From Flavobacteriales bacterium (GTDB lineage: Bacteria; Bacteroidota; Bacteroidia; Flavobacteriales_F; PHOS-HE28): 64,000 nucleotides of DNA. This document shows, piece after piece, positions 1 through 8,175 of this stretch. Location of the stretch: contig JAHBUK010000002.1 in the NCBI GenBank assembly GCA_019638115.1, positions 627,867 to 691,866 on the forward strand, written 5' to 3'. The notes below the pieces were generated by a model. It searched no databases. It was not told the DNA's origin and saw nothing but the letters and a program-made list of their open reading frames with translations. Position 1 is the stretch's first letter, and each line of letters begins with the position of its first letter. The translations under genes were made by a program, and so were the position numbers.

Positions 1-511
1 TGTGGTGGCCGTTGTTGGTCACCCACTCCTCGGTGACCTCGTAGACGTTGTTGTCCTGGGGTGGCGGACCTCCCGGTCCGCCCGAAACACTGCCCGTGCC
101 GGTGCTCTGTGGCGGAGCGGGAGCTCCGCCTACCGAAGGCCCGCCGATCGCCGAATAATCGATGAGCACCAGGTCGCGCTCGCGGTTCTCTTCGTGGTCG
201 AAGAACTTGCCCTGGTTGCGCAGGTGGGCCAGGAACTCGCGGTTGCCGTAGATGTCCGCGTGCAGGTGGCGCAGCTTGCCGGGCAGGGCGCCGGGGGCAT
301 CAGTGTAGCGTGGGTTGAAGCGCCGCACTTGGGCGTGCAGCAGCTCGTCGAAGAAGAGCGAAGCGTTGCGCGCCCGTTCACTGCCCTGTGCAGCGGCATC
401 GAAACCCCGGCGCCGCTCCGCTTCCTCGCGCGGCACCACGGCCCAGCCCAGCTCCTGCGCATAGGCCAGGATGCGCGCTTGTACGGTCTTGTGTTCGCCG
501 GGGGTGGGCAT
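1..511 (-). CDS. hsdR: Type I restriction enzyme R subunit, N-terminal part (cut by window edge)
   Basis: This is the first 170 codons of the restriction (motor/nuclease) subunit of a type I restriction-modification complex; the rest lies beyond position 1. The N-terminal stretch with TVQARILAYAQELGW, then HEENRERDLVLIDY, then NVYEVTEEW matches the usual start of the HsdR N-terminal domain. The nuclease and helicase motifs are not in the window. Its ATG shares one base with the stop of the upstream ATPase gene (TAATG), so translation is probably coupled. Residues about 123-151, where relatives have a short linker, are a Gly/Pro-rich insert made by a palindromic DNA element. The identification comes from family recognition and operon position. 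Confidence 0.85.
   Translation of the reverse strand, partial: MPTPGEHKTVQARILAYAQELGWAVVPREEAERRRGFDAAAQGSERARNASLFFDELLHAQVRRFNPRYTDAPGALPGKLRHLHADIYGNREFLAHLRNQGKFFDHEENRERDLVLIDYSAIGGPSVGGAPAPPQSTGTGSVSGGPGGPPPQDNNVYEVTEEWVTNNGHH
63..136. repeat. In-frame palindromic element inside hsdR
   Basis: Two hairpins with 8-bp perfect arms and 4-base loops: GGCGGACC/GGTCCGCC (63-82, loop TCCC) and GGCGGAGC/GCTCCGCC (111-130, loop GGGA), separated by 28 bases and followed by TACCGA. The second hairpin differs from the first by a paired change that keeps base pairing. The same architecture and the same TACCGA flank occur in hsdM. The insert keeps the hsdR frame open and translates as a Gly/Pro-rich linker. 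Confidence 0.8.
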
Positions 512-3144
512 TAAGCCTTGGCTTTAGCAGCTTTTGCAGCCTTAATCAACTTACGTCGATTCATCGTGGCTTCAACCAATGCCTTCAGCGAAGCAATATC
601 ATTCGCAAGTTCCGCAGGTGTGGGCACCGGCGCCGCTTTAGCCGAGGAAGGATCGTGTGCTGATACTACATCACTGCTACGGGAGTGCAGCTTGTCGATC
701 ATCTCGTATTCACGTTGGTCAAAGCCGACAACTTCTTCGAGAGCATCAACCCGGATCCAATCTCTATAGCGTTTCACTGCCCCATTGAAGACAACATCCT
801 GAATCACACGCTCAAGAGTTGCCCGTAATCCATCGTAAGCGCTCCGCATGTTGCGGATATCCTCTTCTCCAGGATAGGCAGGCCATGCCTTTGCCAGTTT
901 CGTCTGTGTCTTCTCTAGCTTGTCAATGCGCTCTTTGTAGCCTTGATGGTCCCAAGGCAAACCGCTCATTACATTGCCAGGGGTAGAGTTGAGCCATTGC
1001 AAATGGCTGCTGTTGCTTGGGATTCCGGCTGCCTCAATCTCGTCAGACAGTTGACCAAGGAATGAAGTGTCATGCGTGAAAACTATTACTTGCCTCTTCC
1101 TAGCCTCTTCAACTAAGCGCCTTGCGACGTCGCGTCTTTTCCAATGATCCAGAGACGACACGGGGTCGTCAAACACGATACCACAGGTATGGTTGGCCAA
1201 TGACAATTCCGCAAAGAAAGACGCCAGTGCTATCGATCTCTGTTCACCCTCGCTCAGTATCTCATCGAGCTTCTTTGCCGTTGGCATGTCGAGTACAAGT
1301 TGAAGAAGCATCTTTCCCCTATCATTCCTCTCCTTGAGCTTGGTCCTTATGTGTGTCACATTCAACTTGACCAGTTCCGCATCAAGTGCGTCCTTGAGGT
1401 CTTTAGACACAGCGGAACTTGCAAGCTCTTTGGCCTTGCGGGAAATCGCAGTAGTTCCCAGTCCCGACTTTGCATCCTCAAGTAACTTGCGCGTCTTCAT
1501 TCGTTGCAGAAGATCAAGCATAGGCTGAAGGATCTGCGCTAAAGCCTGTCTACTTGCCAACTCATTGCGTTCCGCTTCTAGCATCTTCTTGGCCTCCGGA
1601 TCCGAAGCCTTCATGTATGAGCGCGCAAGAATCAGTTGGCGCGCCGCTAAGGACCGAATAGAAGACCTTGGGCAGGGCGCTAATGCAGGAACATTTAGCC
1701 AGGAATGCGTTTCTAGGGATGCAAGCATCCAATCCCTTCGCTTCACAATGCTCTCTGCCCAATTATCGATACTAATAGCCAAGGCCTCATCATGGGTGGC
1801 AATCTCCGCTCTCAGGGTAGCATCCATGCCAACGGACATACTGGCTGCTTCGATCTTACCCTTCGCAACATTTAATGCGTCAGCTGCCTCCTTCGCCTTC
1901 TTGGAAACATCATCCTTGACGTATTTCTCAAATCGCTTCAACCTGTCTGCGCCATCATTCAGAACTTCTTGGCACAGAGGGCACACGGCTGCATTATCCG
2001 TGTAGGGAAAGTCGTGTCCGTGATATGCCTGCTCCGTAGAGAATTTGCGCGCCGCTTCGAACAGTGCCTTCCAAACAGGCCCGCCTGTGCCAGGTAGTAG
2101 TTCCTCGCCTTTGGTCAATGCATTTGCCGCTGCTGCCTCAAGCTGGGTAGTCAGTACGACTGCATCATCCAATCCTTTCAGCTTTGCAATGCTATTCTCA
2201 TTCACCCATTTCTCGGGTTGTATCACTGCTTCACCGAGTGCTTTGAATCGCTGAACTGCAAGTGATAGCTCTTGCGATTTAGCTGCAGGGTCGACTTGAG
2301 CCAGTGCTGAGTTAAGCTGCGTCAATCGTAGTTTTTCGGCAGCGCTAAGTGTCCCGAGCTTAGTAATTGAGTCCTCAGGCGTCTCATGAGAAAGCCGAGC
2401 GAACAATGCGCCGACTTGTGTCGGGCCATTTAGTTGTTGGAAGGCATCCTTATTTGTGTTTACCGCTGTGATCGCAGCCTCCAGCTTCTGTGATAAGGCA
2501 GGTATTAACCTGTTCGCTAAAGCTTCCATGATCTCTAGACCCATCGGCAGATATGCGACCTCCTGCTCTTCGGTTAGGTAAGCACGCGCGCATTTAGCGT
2601 CAAAGACAGAAATTGCTGAAAGCCTGTCAGGCGATACGGCGTCGCGGCTCCATGTAAGGGAGACATCAGCACCATTCACTTCGATCACGATATTCGCTGT
2701 AGGCACCGCAGTCGCTCTAGCAGGATCGTTGGCATTCGGATGCACTGATTCGGTCTTGTCTCTGCTTCGACATGCACGCTTTAAAACACGGGCATATCCT
2801 GACTTTCCAGATCCATTGCCCCCATAGATGACAGTTATACCCGTTGTAGCAAAGGGCAAGACTTGATTAGCAGGGATACAGTTAACATCGTTGAGGTCCT
2901 TCATCTCCTTGAGAGCGATCACCTCACCAGCCTTAACCTGTACTGGTATATGTGTGGCGTTCAAAGGTTTGGCCATCAAGCCAGCGGGCACCGCAAATCC
3001 ATGGTTGCCAAGGAAGAGTGAATAGATCTCTTGCTCGTCAGTCGCATCCAACGTGCAGTCCTTTTCAAGCAATCGACGAAGGGCATCCCTTTGCCAATCA
3101 GGCAGGGTTTGACTCCAGGTGAGGATGTCATGTATTACTGCCAT
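511..3144 (-). CDS. ABC-type ATPase embedded in the hsd operon, PrrC/RloC-like
   Basis: An 877-residue Rad50/RloC-style ATPase. Walker A GGNGSGKS is at residues 108-115, a hook-like CPLC at 388-391 lies in a long helical region, the ABC signature LSEGEQRS is at 630-637, Walker B ends in FDDPVSSLD (658-666), and the switch histidine is H691 in VFTHD. The C-terminal 140 residues contain R774-x3-E778 followed by H820 and H830, the residue types of the PrrC/RloC anticodon-nuclease triad (Arg-Glu-His). The gene lies between hsdS and hsdR, 24 bases after hsdS and overlapping the hsdR start. It is visibly more AT-rich than hsdM, which suggests separate acquisition. The ATPase call is firm. Anticodon nuclease activity is inference; a DNA-damage or phage-sensing ATPase without that activity is the alternative. 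Confidence 0.75.
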   Translation of the reverse strand: MAVIHDILTWSQTLPDWQRDALRRLLEKDCTLDATDEQEIYSLFLGNHGFAVPAGLMAKPLNATHIPVQVKAGEVIALKEMKDLNDVNCIPANQVLPFATTGITVIYGGNGSGKSGYARVLKRACRSRDKTESVHPNANDPARATAVPTANIVIEVNGADVSLTWSRDAVSPDRLSAISVFDAKCARAYLTEEQEVAYLPMGLEIMEALANRLIPALSQKLEAAITAVNTNKDAFQQLNGPTQVGALFARLSHETPEDSITKLGTLSAAEKLRLTQLNSALAQVDPAAKSQELSLAVQRFKALGEAVIQPEKWVNENSIAKLKGLDDAVVLTTQLEAAAANALTKGEELLPGTGGPVWKALFEAARKFSTEQAYHGHDFPYTDNAAVCPLCQEVLNDGADRLKRFEKYVKDDVSKKAKEAADALNVAKGKIEAASMSVGMDATLRAEIATHDEALAISIDNWAESIVKRRDWMLASLETHSWLNVPALAPCPRSSIRSLAARQLILARSYMKASDPEAKKMLEAERNELASRQALAQILQPMLDLLQRMKTRKLLEDAKSGLGTTAISRKAKELASSAVSKDLKDALDAELVKLNVTHIRTKLKERNDRGKMLLQLVLDMPTAKKLDEILSEGEQRSIALASFFAELSLANHTCGIVFDDPVSSLDHWKRRDVARRLVEEARKRQVIVFTHDTSFLGQLSDEIEAAGIPSNSSHLQWLNSTPGNVMSGLPWDHQGYKERIDKLEKTQTKLAKAWPAYPGEEDIRNMRSAYDGLRATLERVIQDVVFNGAVKRYRDWIRVDALEEVVGFDQREYEMIDKLHSRSSDVVSAHDPSSAKAAPVPTPAELANDIASLKALVEATMNRRKLIKAAKAAKAKA

Positions 3145-3168
3145 ACTTCTTGCGCAGTTAGTAAGGGA

Positions 3169-4449
3169 TTATGATTCACCCACCCTCACCTTCCCCGTCA
3201 TCAGCTCATGAAGCAGGGTGCGGAAGAGGTCTTGGAGTGTTTTGGTCTTACGTTCGGCAACTTGCCGCTTGGTGCGCACTGCATCCAAAGCAAGCACCAT
3301 GTCCTTCTGTTCTTCGATCGAAGGCAGTGCTACTGCGAGCGTCTTGATCCTGCCTAAGGCAAGCTTCGGCTGTGCATTCTTCAACGTCTGTGCTTTGATC
3401 TCGTGCTGACAGCGGTCGCTATCGAGCCAGTACATCAGGTAACGGGGCTCGATGCGCTTCTTGTTACGGATCACGAGCCGGTTGGCATTCTCGGTCAGGT
3501 TGGCACCGTCCAATTCCTCAGGGATCATGCCCACAATGCCAATGCTACCTGCAACGGAGATGTAGACATCGTCCTTCTCAATGATGTACCGCTGGATACG
3601 GGGCTGGATATGAGTGGGCACGAACAACAGCTGCTGCGTTAGCACTGAGTTGTCTTCGAAGTCCGTGACCCGGATGTACGGATAGCCCGTATCCTCTGCC
3701 ACAAGTGCATTCCCCTTGGGCAGTCGCTTACCACTGCGCACATCGGCCAAGTCCTCAAGCTTCACCACCTCCCAACTCTCCGGCACCCTCCCGACCTCCG
3801 TTTCCTTGAGCGCTTCGCCGCGCAGCCCTTCGGTGAAGAGCTTCTGCATCAGGGCCTGCTTCAGCTCGGTGGTGGTGCGGATCAGGCGCTCCTGCTGCGC
3901 GATGGCCTCCTGCACCGTGCTGAGCACCTGGGCGATGCGCTGCTGTTCGGGGAGCGGGGGTAACGCGATCTGCAATTCGGCCAGCTTCGACCGCGACATG
4001 TTCGGGATGGTGGTCTTGTTGCCTCGCCCGATATAGAGGTTGCCCACATTGAAGGCATACCAGAACCAGAAAACCGCATACTGCGGGTCCACCATGCCAT
4101 CGAAGGCGCGCAGCCGGTGCAGGTGGTTCTGGATGTAGCAGCGCTCCACTTCACCCCGCCACATGGCCGTGCGGCCTACATCACCACCTTCACACAGCAA
4201 GAGGTCGCCGGGAAGCAATGTGTAGCGTGCTTCCTCGGCCGTGCTGAAGTGCATCTGATCCAGTTCCGCAAGCTCCAAGCGGTTCCAGAAGACATTCTTG
4301 GTGCGTAAAAAGGGTCGCTGATTATCTCCGATACGGTTGCGCTCGGAGACCTGCTTGCCTTGGATCAGGTCAAAGACAGAATCGACCCGGTCGATGGACC
4401 AGGTTTCCGGGTAGGTCCCGATCTCGGTGATGAGTTCTTCGACTTCCAT
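3169..4449 (-). CDS. hsdS: Type I restriction enzyme specificity subunit S
   Basis: The 426-residue protein sets the DNA target of the type I complex. It has the two-half layout of HsdS: target recognition domain 1 (about 10-165), a conserved helical spacer with the LPPLPEQQRIAQVL motif (about 165-215), target recognition domain 2 (about 225-375), and a second helical spacer starting LPSIEEQKDMVLALD near 380. It follows hsdM by three bases, so the methyltransferase subunits M and S are clearly one transcription unit. The recognition sequence cannot be predicted by eye. No frameshift was seen, so the subunit appears functional. Confidence 0.93.
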   Translation of the reverse strand: MEVEELITEIGTYPETWSIDRVDSVFDLIQGKQVSERNRIGDNQRPFLRTKNVFWNRLELAELDQMHFSTAEEARYTLLPGDLLLCEGGDVGRTAMWRGEVERCYIQNHLHRLRAFDGMVDPQYAVFWFWYAFNVGNLYIGRGNKTTIPNMSRSKLAELQIALPPLPEQQRIAQVLSTVQEAIAQQERLIRTTTELKQALMQKLFTEGLRGEALKETEVGRVPESWEVVKLEDLADVRSGKRLPKGNALVAEDTGYPYIRVTDFEDNSVLTQQLLFVPTHIQPRIQRYIIEKDDVYISVAGSIGIVGMIPEELDGANLTENANRLVIRNKKRIEPRYLMYWLDSDRCQHEIKAQTLKNAQPKLALGRIKTLAVALPSIEEQKDMVLALDAVRTKRQVAERKTKTLQDLFRTLLHELMTGKVRVGES

Positions 4450-4452
4450 GCG

Positions 4453-6426
4453 TCAGAACCCAAGTCCGGTTAGTATCCGCTTCAACTCCTCATCCGTCCG
4501 CTGGACCTCCACCTCAATGGCTTCCAGTTCCTGCACGATCTGCGGGATGGGGCGGTAGCTGGCGGCCTCGCCGGTGTGGATGTAGCGGCTGGGCGAGATG
4601 TTGTAGTCGTTCTTGGCGAGCTCCTCCACCGGTACGATGCGGCTGAGCTTCTCCACCTGCTGCCAGCCGAGCATGACCTCCGCAATGCGGTCGATGTGCG
4701 CGGGGGCGAGGAAGTTCTTGGGCTTGCCCTTCTCGAAGAGCTGGCCGGCGTTCACCAGCAGCACCTGGCCCTGGCGGGCTTTGGGCTTGGCGCGGCGCAG
4801 GAAGAGCACGATGCCCGGCGCGGTGGTGTTGTAGAAGAGGTTGTCAGGCAGGTAGAGCACGCTTTCCACCAGGTCGTTCTCCACGAACCAGCGGCGCACC
4901 TCGCGCTCCTTGCTGTTGCCATCGTTGCCGCTGCCGCGGCTGGCGGCGCCGGTATCGAGCACCACGGCGGCGCGGCCGGTGGGCTTGAGGCTGGCCAGGA
5001 TGTGCTGCGCCCAGCCCCAGTCCGCACTGGCCTTGCCGGGGAAGCCCGCGCCGGTGGGGAAGCGGTCCAGCTCGTCGTTGGCATAGTCCGCCTCGGTGAA
5101 CCAGTCCTGGTTCCACATGGGGTTGGCCACCACACGGTCGAAGGCCTTCAGCCGCCCGCGTTCGCGGAACTTGGGGTTCTTGAAGGTGTCGCCGATCTCG
5201 ATCTGGCCCTGCATGTCATGGATGATCATGTTCATGTTGGCCATGGCCCAGGTCTCGGGGACGTACTCCTGGCCATAAAGGCGCAGGGGAGCATAGGCGG
5301 GCGGACCTCCCGGTCCGCCACTATGCACGGGCGGACCGGGAGGTCCGCCTACCGACATGCGCCGTTCCATTTCGCTCTCGCACTTCACCAGCAGGCCGCC
5401 GCTGCCGCAGCAGGGGTCGTAGATCTCCATGCCGGGTTCGCACTCCAGCACGCGGGCCATGATGGTGCCCACCTCGCCGGGGGTGTAGAACTCGCCAGCG
5501 CTCTGCCCGCCGCCCTCGGCGAACTTGCGGATGAGGTACTCGTAGCTCTTGCCGATGATGTCGGCCTCCACATCGTTGAGGCCAAGGCGCTTGGTGCTGA
5601 TGGCCTCGATGAGGTTGCTGAGGCGGTCGTCCGCCAGGTCGCGCTGGCCGTGGGTGGTGGCGTTGAAGTCCACCCGGTCGATGATGCCCTGCAGCAGGGG
5701 GTTGGCCTTGGCGATGTCGCGCAGGTGGGTGGTGAGCTGCTCGCCGATCCGGTCGCTGAGGGTGCGCACCACGCTCCACACGGGCTGCTCGGGGTCGGCA
5801 GGCTGCAGGGGCAGGTAGAAGCGCACGAGCTTCTTATCGGCCTTCACGAGCTTGAAGGCCTTTTCGCGGCTGCCCACCTCGGCGGCGATGCGGTCCAGCT
5901 CATCATCGAACACGTCGCACAGGCGCTTGGTGAAGATGAGCGGGAGGATGTAGTCCTTGTACTTGGGGGCGTCCTTGGCGCCGCGGATGGAGCAGGCGGC
6001 ATCCCAGATCCAGGTTTCGAGGCTCTTGTCGGCCTGGGGCTTGGAGGCTTTGGGGCCTGAGGCTTTTCGGCCTTTAGGCTTGTCGGCCTCTAGGCCATTG
6101 CCCTGTGGCTTATCGGCCTTTGGCGGTCGGCCTGGGCCGCGCTTTGCCGTGGGGTAGGGAACCGGCGACGGCTGGGTCGCTGGCAGGCCATTGGCTTGTA
6201 GGCCTATGGGCTCAGCGACCACTTGGCCTCCGGCCACCAAGGAAATGCTCCCCCCACGCCCCCGGCCTTGGGCCACTTGGCCGCTGGCCACCAAGGCTTG
6301 CTTCACCTCATCATAGGTGACTTCATCCCAACCCAGGAGTTGGCGGGCCTTACCATTGCCAAGACTTCCGTGCTGCTCCAGCAGGGCCACCAGAGCCTCG
6401 GCCTGCTGTTCCATCGTCGCGTTCAT
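4453..6426 (-). CDS. hsdM: Type I restriction enzyme DNA methyltransferase subunit M
   Basis: N6-adenine methyltransferase subunit. Numbering here is from an upstream TTG at 6435; the ATG at 6426 (residue 4) is taken as the start. The HsdM core begins near LETWIWDAACSIRGAKD (139 on). The AdoMet motif DPCCGSGG is at 340-347 and the catalytic motif is NPMW (438-441) rather than the more usual NPPF/Y. Residues 1-137 are an unusual extension: a small helical/winged-helix-like part followed by a Lys/Pro/Gly-rich linker with an AT-hook-like KRGPGRPPK (98-106), whose DNA is built from GGCC-rich repeats. Residues about 361-383 are a Gly/Pro insert from a palindromic element. It is the first gene of the operon hsdM-hsdS-ATPase-hsdR. 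Confidence 0.93.
   Translation of the reverse strand: MNATMEQQAEALVALLEQHGSLGNGKARQLLGWDEVTYDEVKQALVASGQVAQGRGRGGSISLVAGGQVVAEPIGLQANGLPATQPSPVPYPTAKRGPGRPPKADKPQGNGLEADKPKGRKASGPKASKPQADKSLETWIWDAACSIRGAKDAPKYKDYILPLIFTKRLCDVFDDELDRIAAEVGSREKAFKLVKADKKLVRFYLPLQPADPEQPVWSVVRTLSDRIGEQLTTHLRDIAKANPLLQGIIDRVDFNATTHGQRDLADDRLSNLIEAISTKRLGLNDVEADIIGKSYEYLIRKFAEGGGQSAGEFYTPGEVGTIMARVLECEPGMEIYDPCCGSGGLLVKCESEMERRMSVGGPPGPPVHSGGPGGPPAYAPLRLYGQEYVPETWAMANMNMIIHDMQGQIEIGDTFKNPKFRERGRLKAFDRVVANPMWNQDWFTEADYANDELDRFPTGAGFPGKASADWGWAQHILASLKPTGRAAVVLDTGAASRGSGNDGNSKEREVRRWFVENDLVESVLYLPDNLFYNTTAPGIVLFLRRAKPKARQGQVLLVNAGQLFEKGKPKNFLAPAHIDRIAEVMLGWQQVEKLSRIVPVEELAKNDYNISPSRYIHTGEAASYRPIPQIVQELEAIEVEVQRTDEELKRILTGLGF
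5300..5355. repeat. In-frame palindromic element inside hsdM
   Basis: Two perfect hairpins, GGCGGACC/GGTCCGCC with loop TCCC (5300-5319) and the same arms with loop GGGA (5330-5349), separated by 10 bases and followed by TACCGA (5350-5355). The pair together forms a longer inverted repeat. It matches the hsdR element in arm sequence, loop sequence, order and right flank, with a shorter spacer. In the minus-strand frame it is read as Gly/Pro-rich residues just after the AdoMet motif region. Confidence 0.85.
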
Positions 6427-7171
6427 GTGGCTCAAGATAGGGGCTGCGTGCCGGGCGCAAAATATCCAGAGGCGCTTTCTTGGCTCTGGGTGTTTTGCAC
6501 GGGTAGGAGGGGGGAGTTTTCAACGATCGGGCTTGGTGGTGGGTGGGAGAGGCAAGACATAAGGCCTCAAGAGTCAAGTAAAAGTAGCAAGGGCAAGTGC
6601 CCAAAGGCCGGCAGGCCTGCGCGCAATGTTGAGCGGAGAGGGGGGCTGCTTGGTGCGTGCGGCTGCGCTGCAGATGGGGGCGGAGTGCGCCCTTATGTAA
6701 TATGTATAGGCTGCGCGGGCTCCCGCGGCGAGCGTAAGGCGGCTTCGTGCACGGGGCACGAGCGTTGCGGTGGGCGCTTTGGGGGCGCTCCCCTGCAAAT
6801 TGCTGAAAGCCATGCAGTCACCTGGTACCCCACAGGCAGTCATCAGGTACCCTACAGGTGATCACCACCGACCTCACAGGTGATCACCACCGACCCCACA
6901 GGTGATCACCACCGACCTCACAGGTGATCACCACCGACCCCACAGGTGATCACCACCGACCCCACAGGTGATCACTACCGACCCCACAGGTGATCACCAC
7001 CGACCTCACCGATGATCACCCGGTACCGTGCATCCGGCGGCTGATCCGGGGTCAGGATGTCGGGTGGCAAGCCCAGGCCCGGTAAGCCAAGGGCCAATGT
7101 TTGCTGCAGCAGGCCCCAAGCAGCGTTAACAGCTCCGTAAGCGTCATCTTCGTGTACCAACCCTTCACACC
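6427..7171. other. Intergenic region upstream of the restriction operon
   Basis: About 745 bases without a convincing gene. It must hold the hsdM promoter, but no clear TAnnTTTG element was found on the minus strand. It contains the 22-bp tandem array (6812-7020), a GC-rich inverted repeat GGGCGC/GGCGCTCCC near 6769-6790, and a short AT-rich patch near 6694-6709. An 80-codon minus-strand frame at 6975-7217 ends inside the array and is not convincing. Confidence 0.6.
6812..7020. repeat. 22-bp tandem array with GGTGATCACC palindromes
   Basis: Seven near-identical 22-bp units start at 6856, 6878, 6900, 6922, 6944, 6966 and 6988; each opens with AGGTGATCACC followed by ACCGACC(C/T)CAC. The core GGTGATCACC is a perfect 10-bp palindrome; the sixth unit has one change (CACTACC). 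Two degenerate units precede (6812 and 6834) that carry GGTACC instead, and a degenerate one follows at 7010 with GGTACC close behind. The period is near two turns of the helix, so the palindromes face the same side. Confidence 0.9.
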
Positions 7172-8032
7172 ATGGAACGAGGACTACGGATGGCAGGCCT
7201 GCTGGGGCTGCTGGCAAGCGGGATCGCCAATGCGCAATTCCCTTTGGTGAACACTTCGCCCAACACCATCCATACGCTCCACTCGCTTGGGTCCGGCACG
7301 CGCTACATCGATAATTTCAACAGTAGCGCCCAGCAACGCACCATCTACAACCTGGACCTTTCGGTGCACCGTGTGTTGAACATTCCGGCTCCGCCTTCCG
7401 GGATGCAATGGGGAAGCATGTCCTACATAACGGAGGCCTTGTTCGACACCGACCCCAGCACGATCGAGTTCGTGATGTCGGCCTACACCCCCGGTGGGCC
7501 GAGCAGCTTTGCGGTGTACATCTACCGGGAGGATGGCACGCTGGTCTTCGTGCAGAACCCCGGGAGCTTCGTTAGCGGTGGGGGTGGAGGTGTGATCGGC
7601 ATCAACGCGTTCAGCCCCATTTATGCCGTGGATGGCCAGGCCTACATGCTGCTCTTTACCAACAACGTTTTCGGGCCACCCACCCGCATCTACGCGCTGC
7701 CCGGCATGCTGCCCTGCACGGACTGCATGGGGAATTTGTCCCCATCCGGCATAGGCACCGGAGCCGATGAGGGCTTCGGCGCGCCCAACGGCATCCACAT
7801 CTTCCCCAACCCGGCCAATGAGGTGCTCACTGTCACCCTCGGATCCCAGCAACAAGCCGCGGTGCTCTTGCGGCTGTACGACGGCCTCGGCCGCCTGGCG
7901 CTCGAACGGCACGTTGCTGCTGCCGATCGGGTGGACCTTGAAGTGGGTAGCCTCGCCGCAGGCACGTACGTGTGCCAGGTGTTCGTAGCCGGCGAGTTGC
8001 GCGCTTCCCTGCCGGTGGTGCTGGAGCGATAA
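7172..8032 (+). CDS. Secreted protein with T9SS C-terminal sorting domain
   Basis: A 286-residue protein with a signal peptide (hydrophobic AGLLGLLASGIANA then Q) and a C-terminal type IX secretion domain starting near IHIFPNPANEVLTV and ending in a beta-rich stretch with LYDGLGR and AGTYVCQV. The central 170 residues (YNLDLSVHRVLNIPAPP..., EALFDTDPSTIEFVMSA...) look like a beta-sandwich but are not recognised. It should be exported by Sec and then by the T9SS to the surface or medium. It is alone on the plus strand between the restriction operon and a glycosyltransferase. A start at the second Met (7190) is also possible. Function unknown. Confidence 0.8.
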   Translation: MERGLRMAGLLGLLASGIANAQFPLVNTSPNTIHTLHSLGSGTRYIDNFNSSAQQRTIYNLDLSVHRVLNIPAPPSGMQWGSMSYITEALFDTDPSTIEFVMSAYTPGGPSSFAVYIYREDGTLVFVQNPGSFVSGGGGGVIGINAFSPIYAVDGQAYMLLFTNNVFGPPTRIYALPGMLPCTDCMGNLSPSGIGTGADEGFGAPNGIHIFPNPANEVLTVTLGSQQQAAVLLRLYDGLGRLALERHVAAADRVDLEVGSLAAGTYVCQVFVAGELRASLPVVLER

Positions 8033-8175
8033 GGAACCAGGCCTGTATGGGGTAGGGGTGTTCATACTGTGCGCTGGTAATAGAAGGAGTACCCGGTTGC
8101 GTGCCTCTGTTCCGGCCTGAAGAAGGGACCAATACCTGCCGGTACCCGAACGGTGCCCATCTTCGCACTCGCTCC

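Noticed and set aside
4576-6060. A 494-codon plus-strand frame opposite hsdM
   Set aside because: It is an antisense frame kept open by high GC and codon bias; the protein is Val/Gly/His-rich without any domain, and hsdM on the other strand has all its motifs.
6812-7020. CRISPR array
   Set aside because: The units are 22 bp head-to-tail with no unique spacers and no cas genes nearby; it is a plain tandem repeat.
6975-7217. An 80-codon minus-strand frame upstream of the T9SS gene
   Set aside because: It ends inside the 22-bp array, overlaps the start of a better gene, matches no family and has no promoter; it is more likely chance or a remnant.
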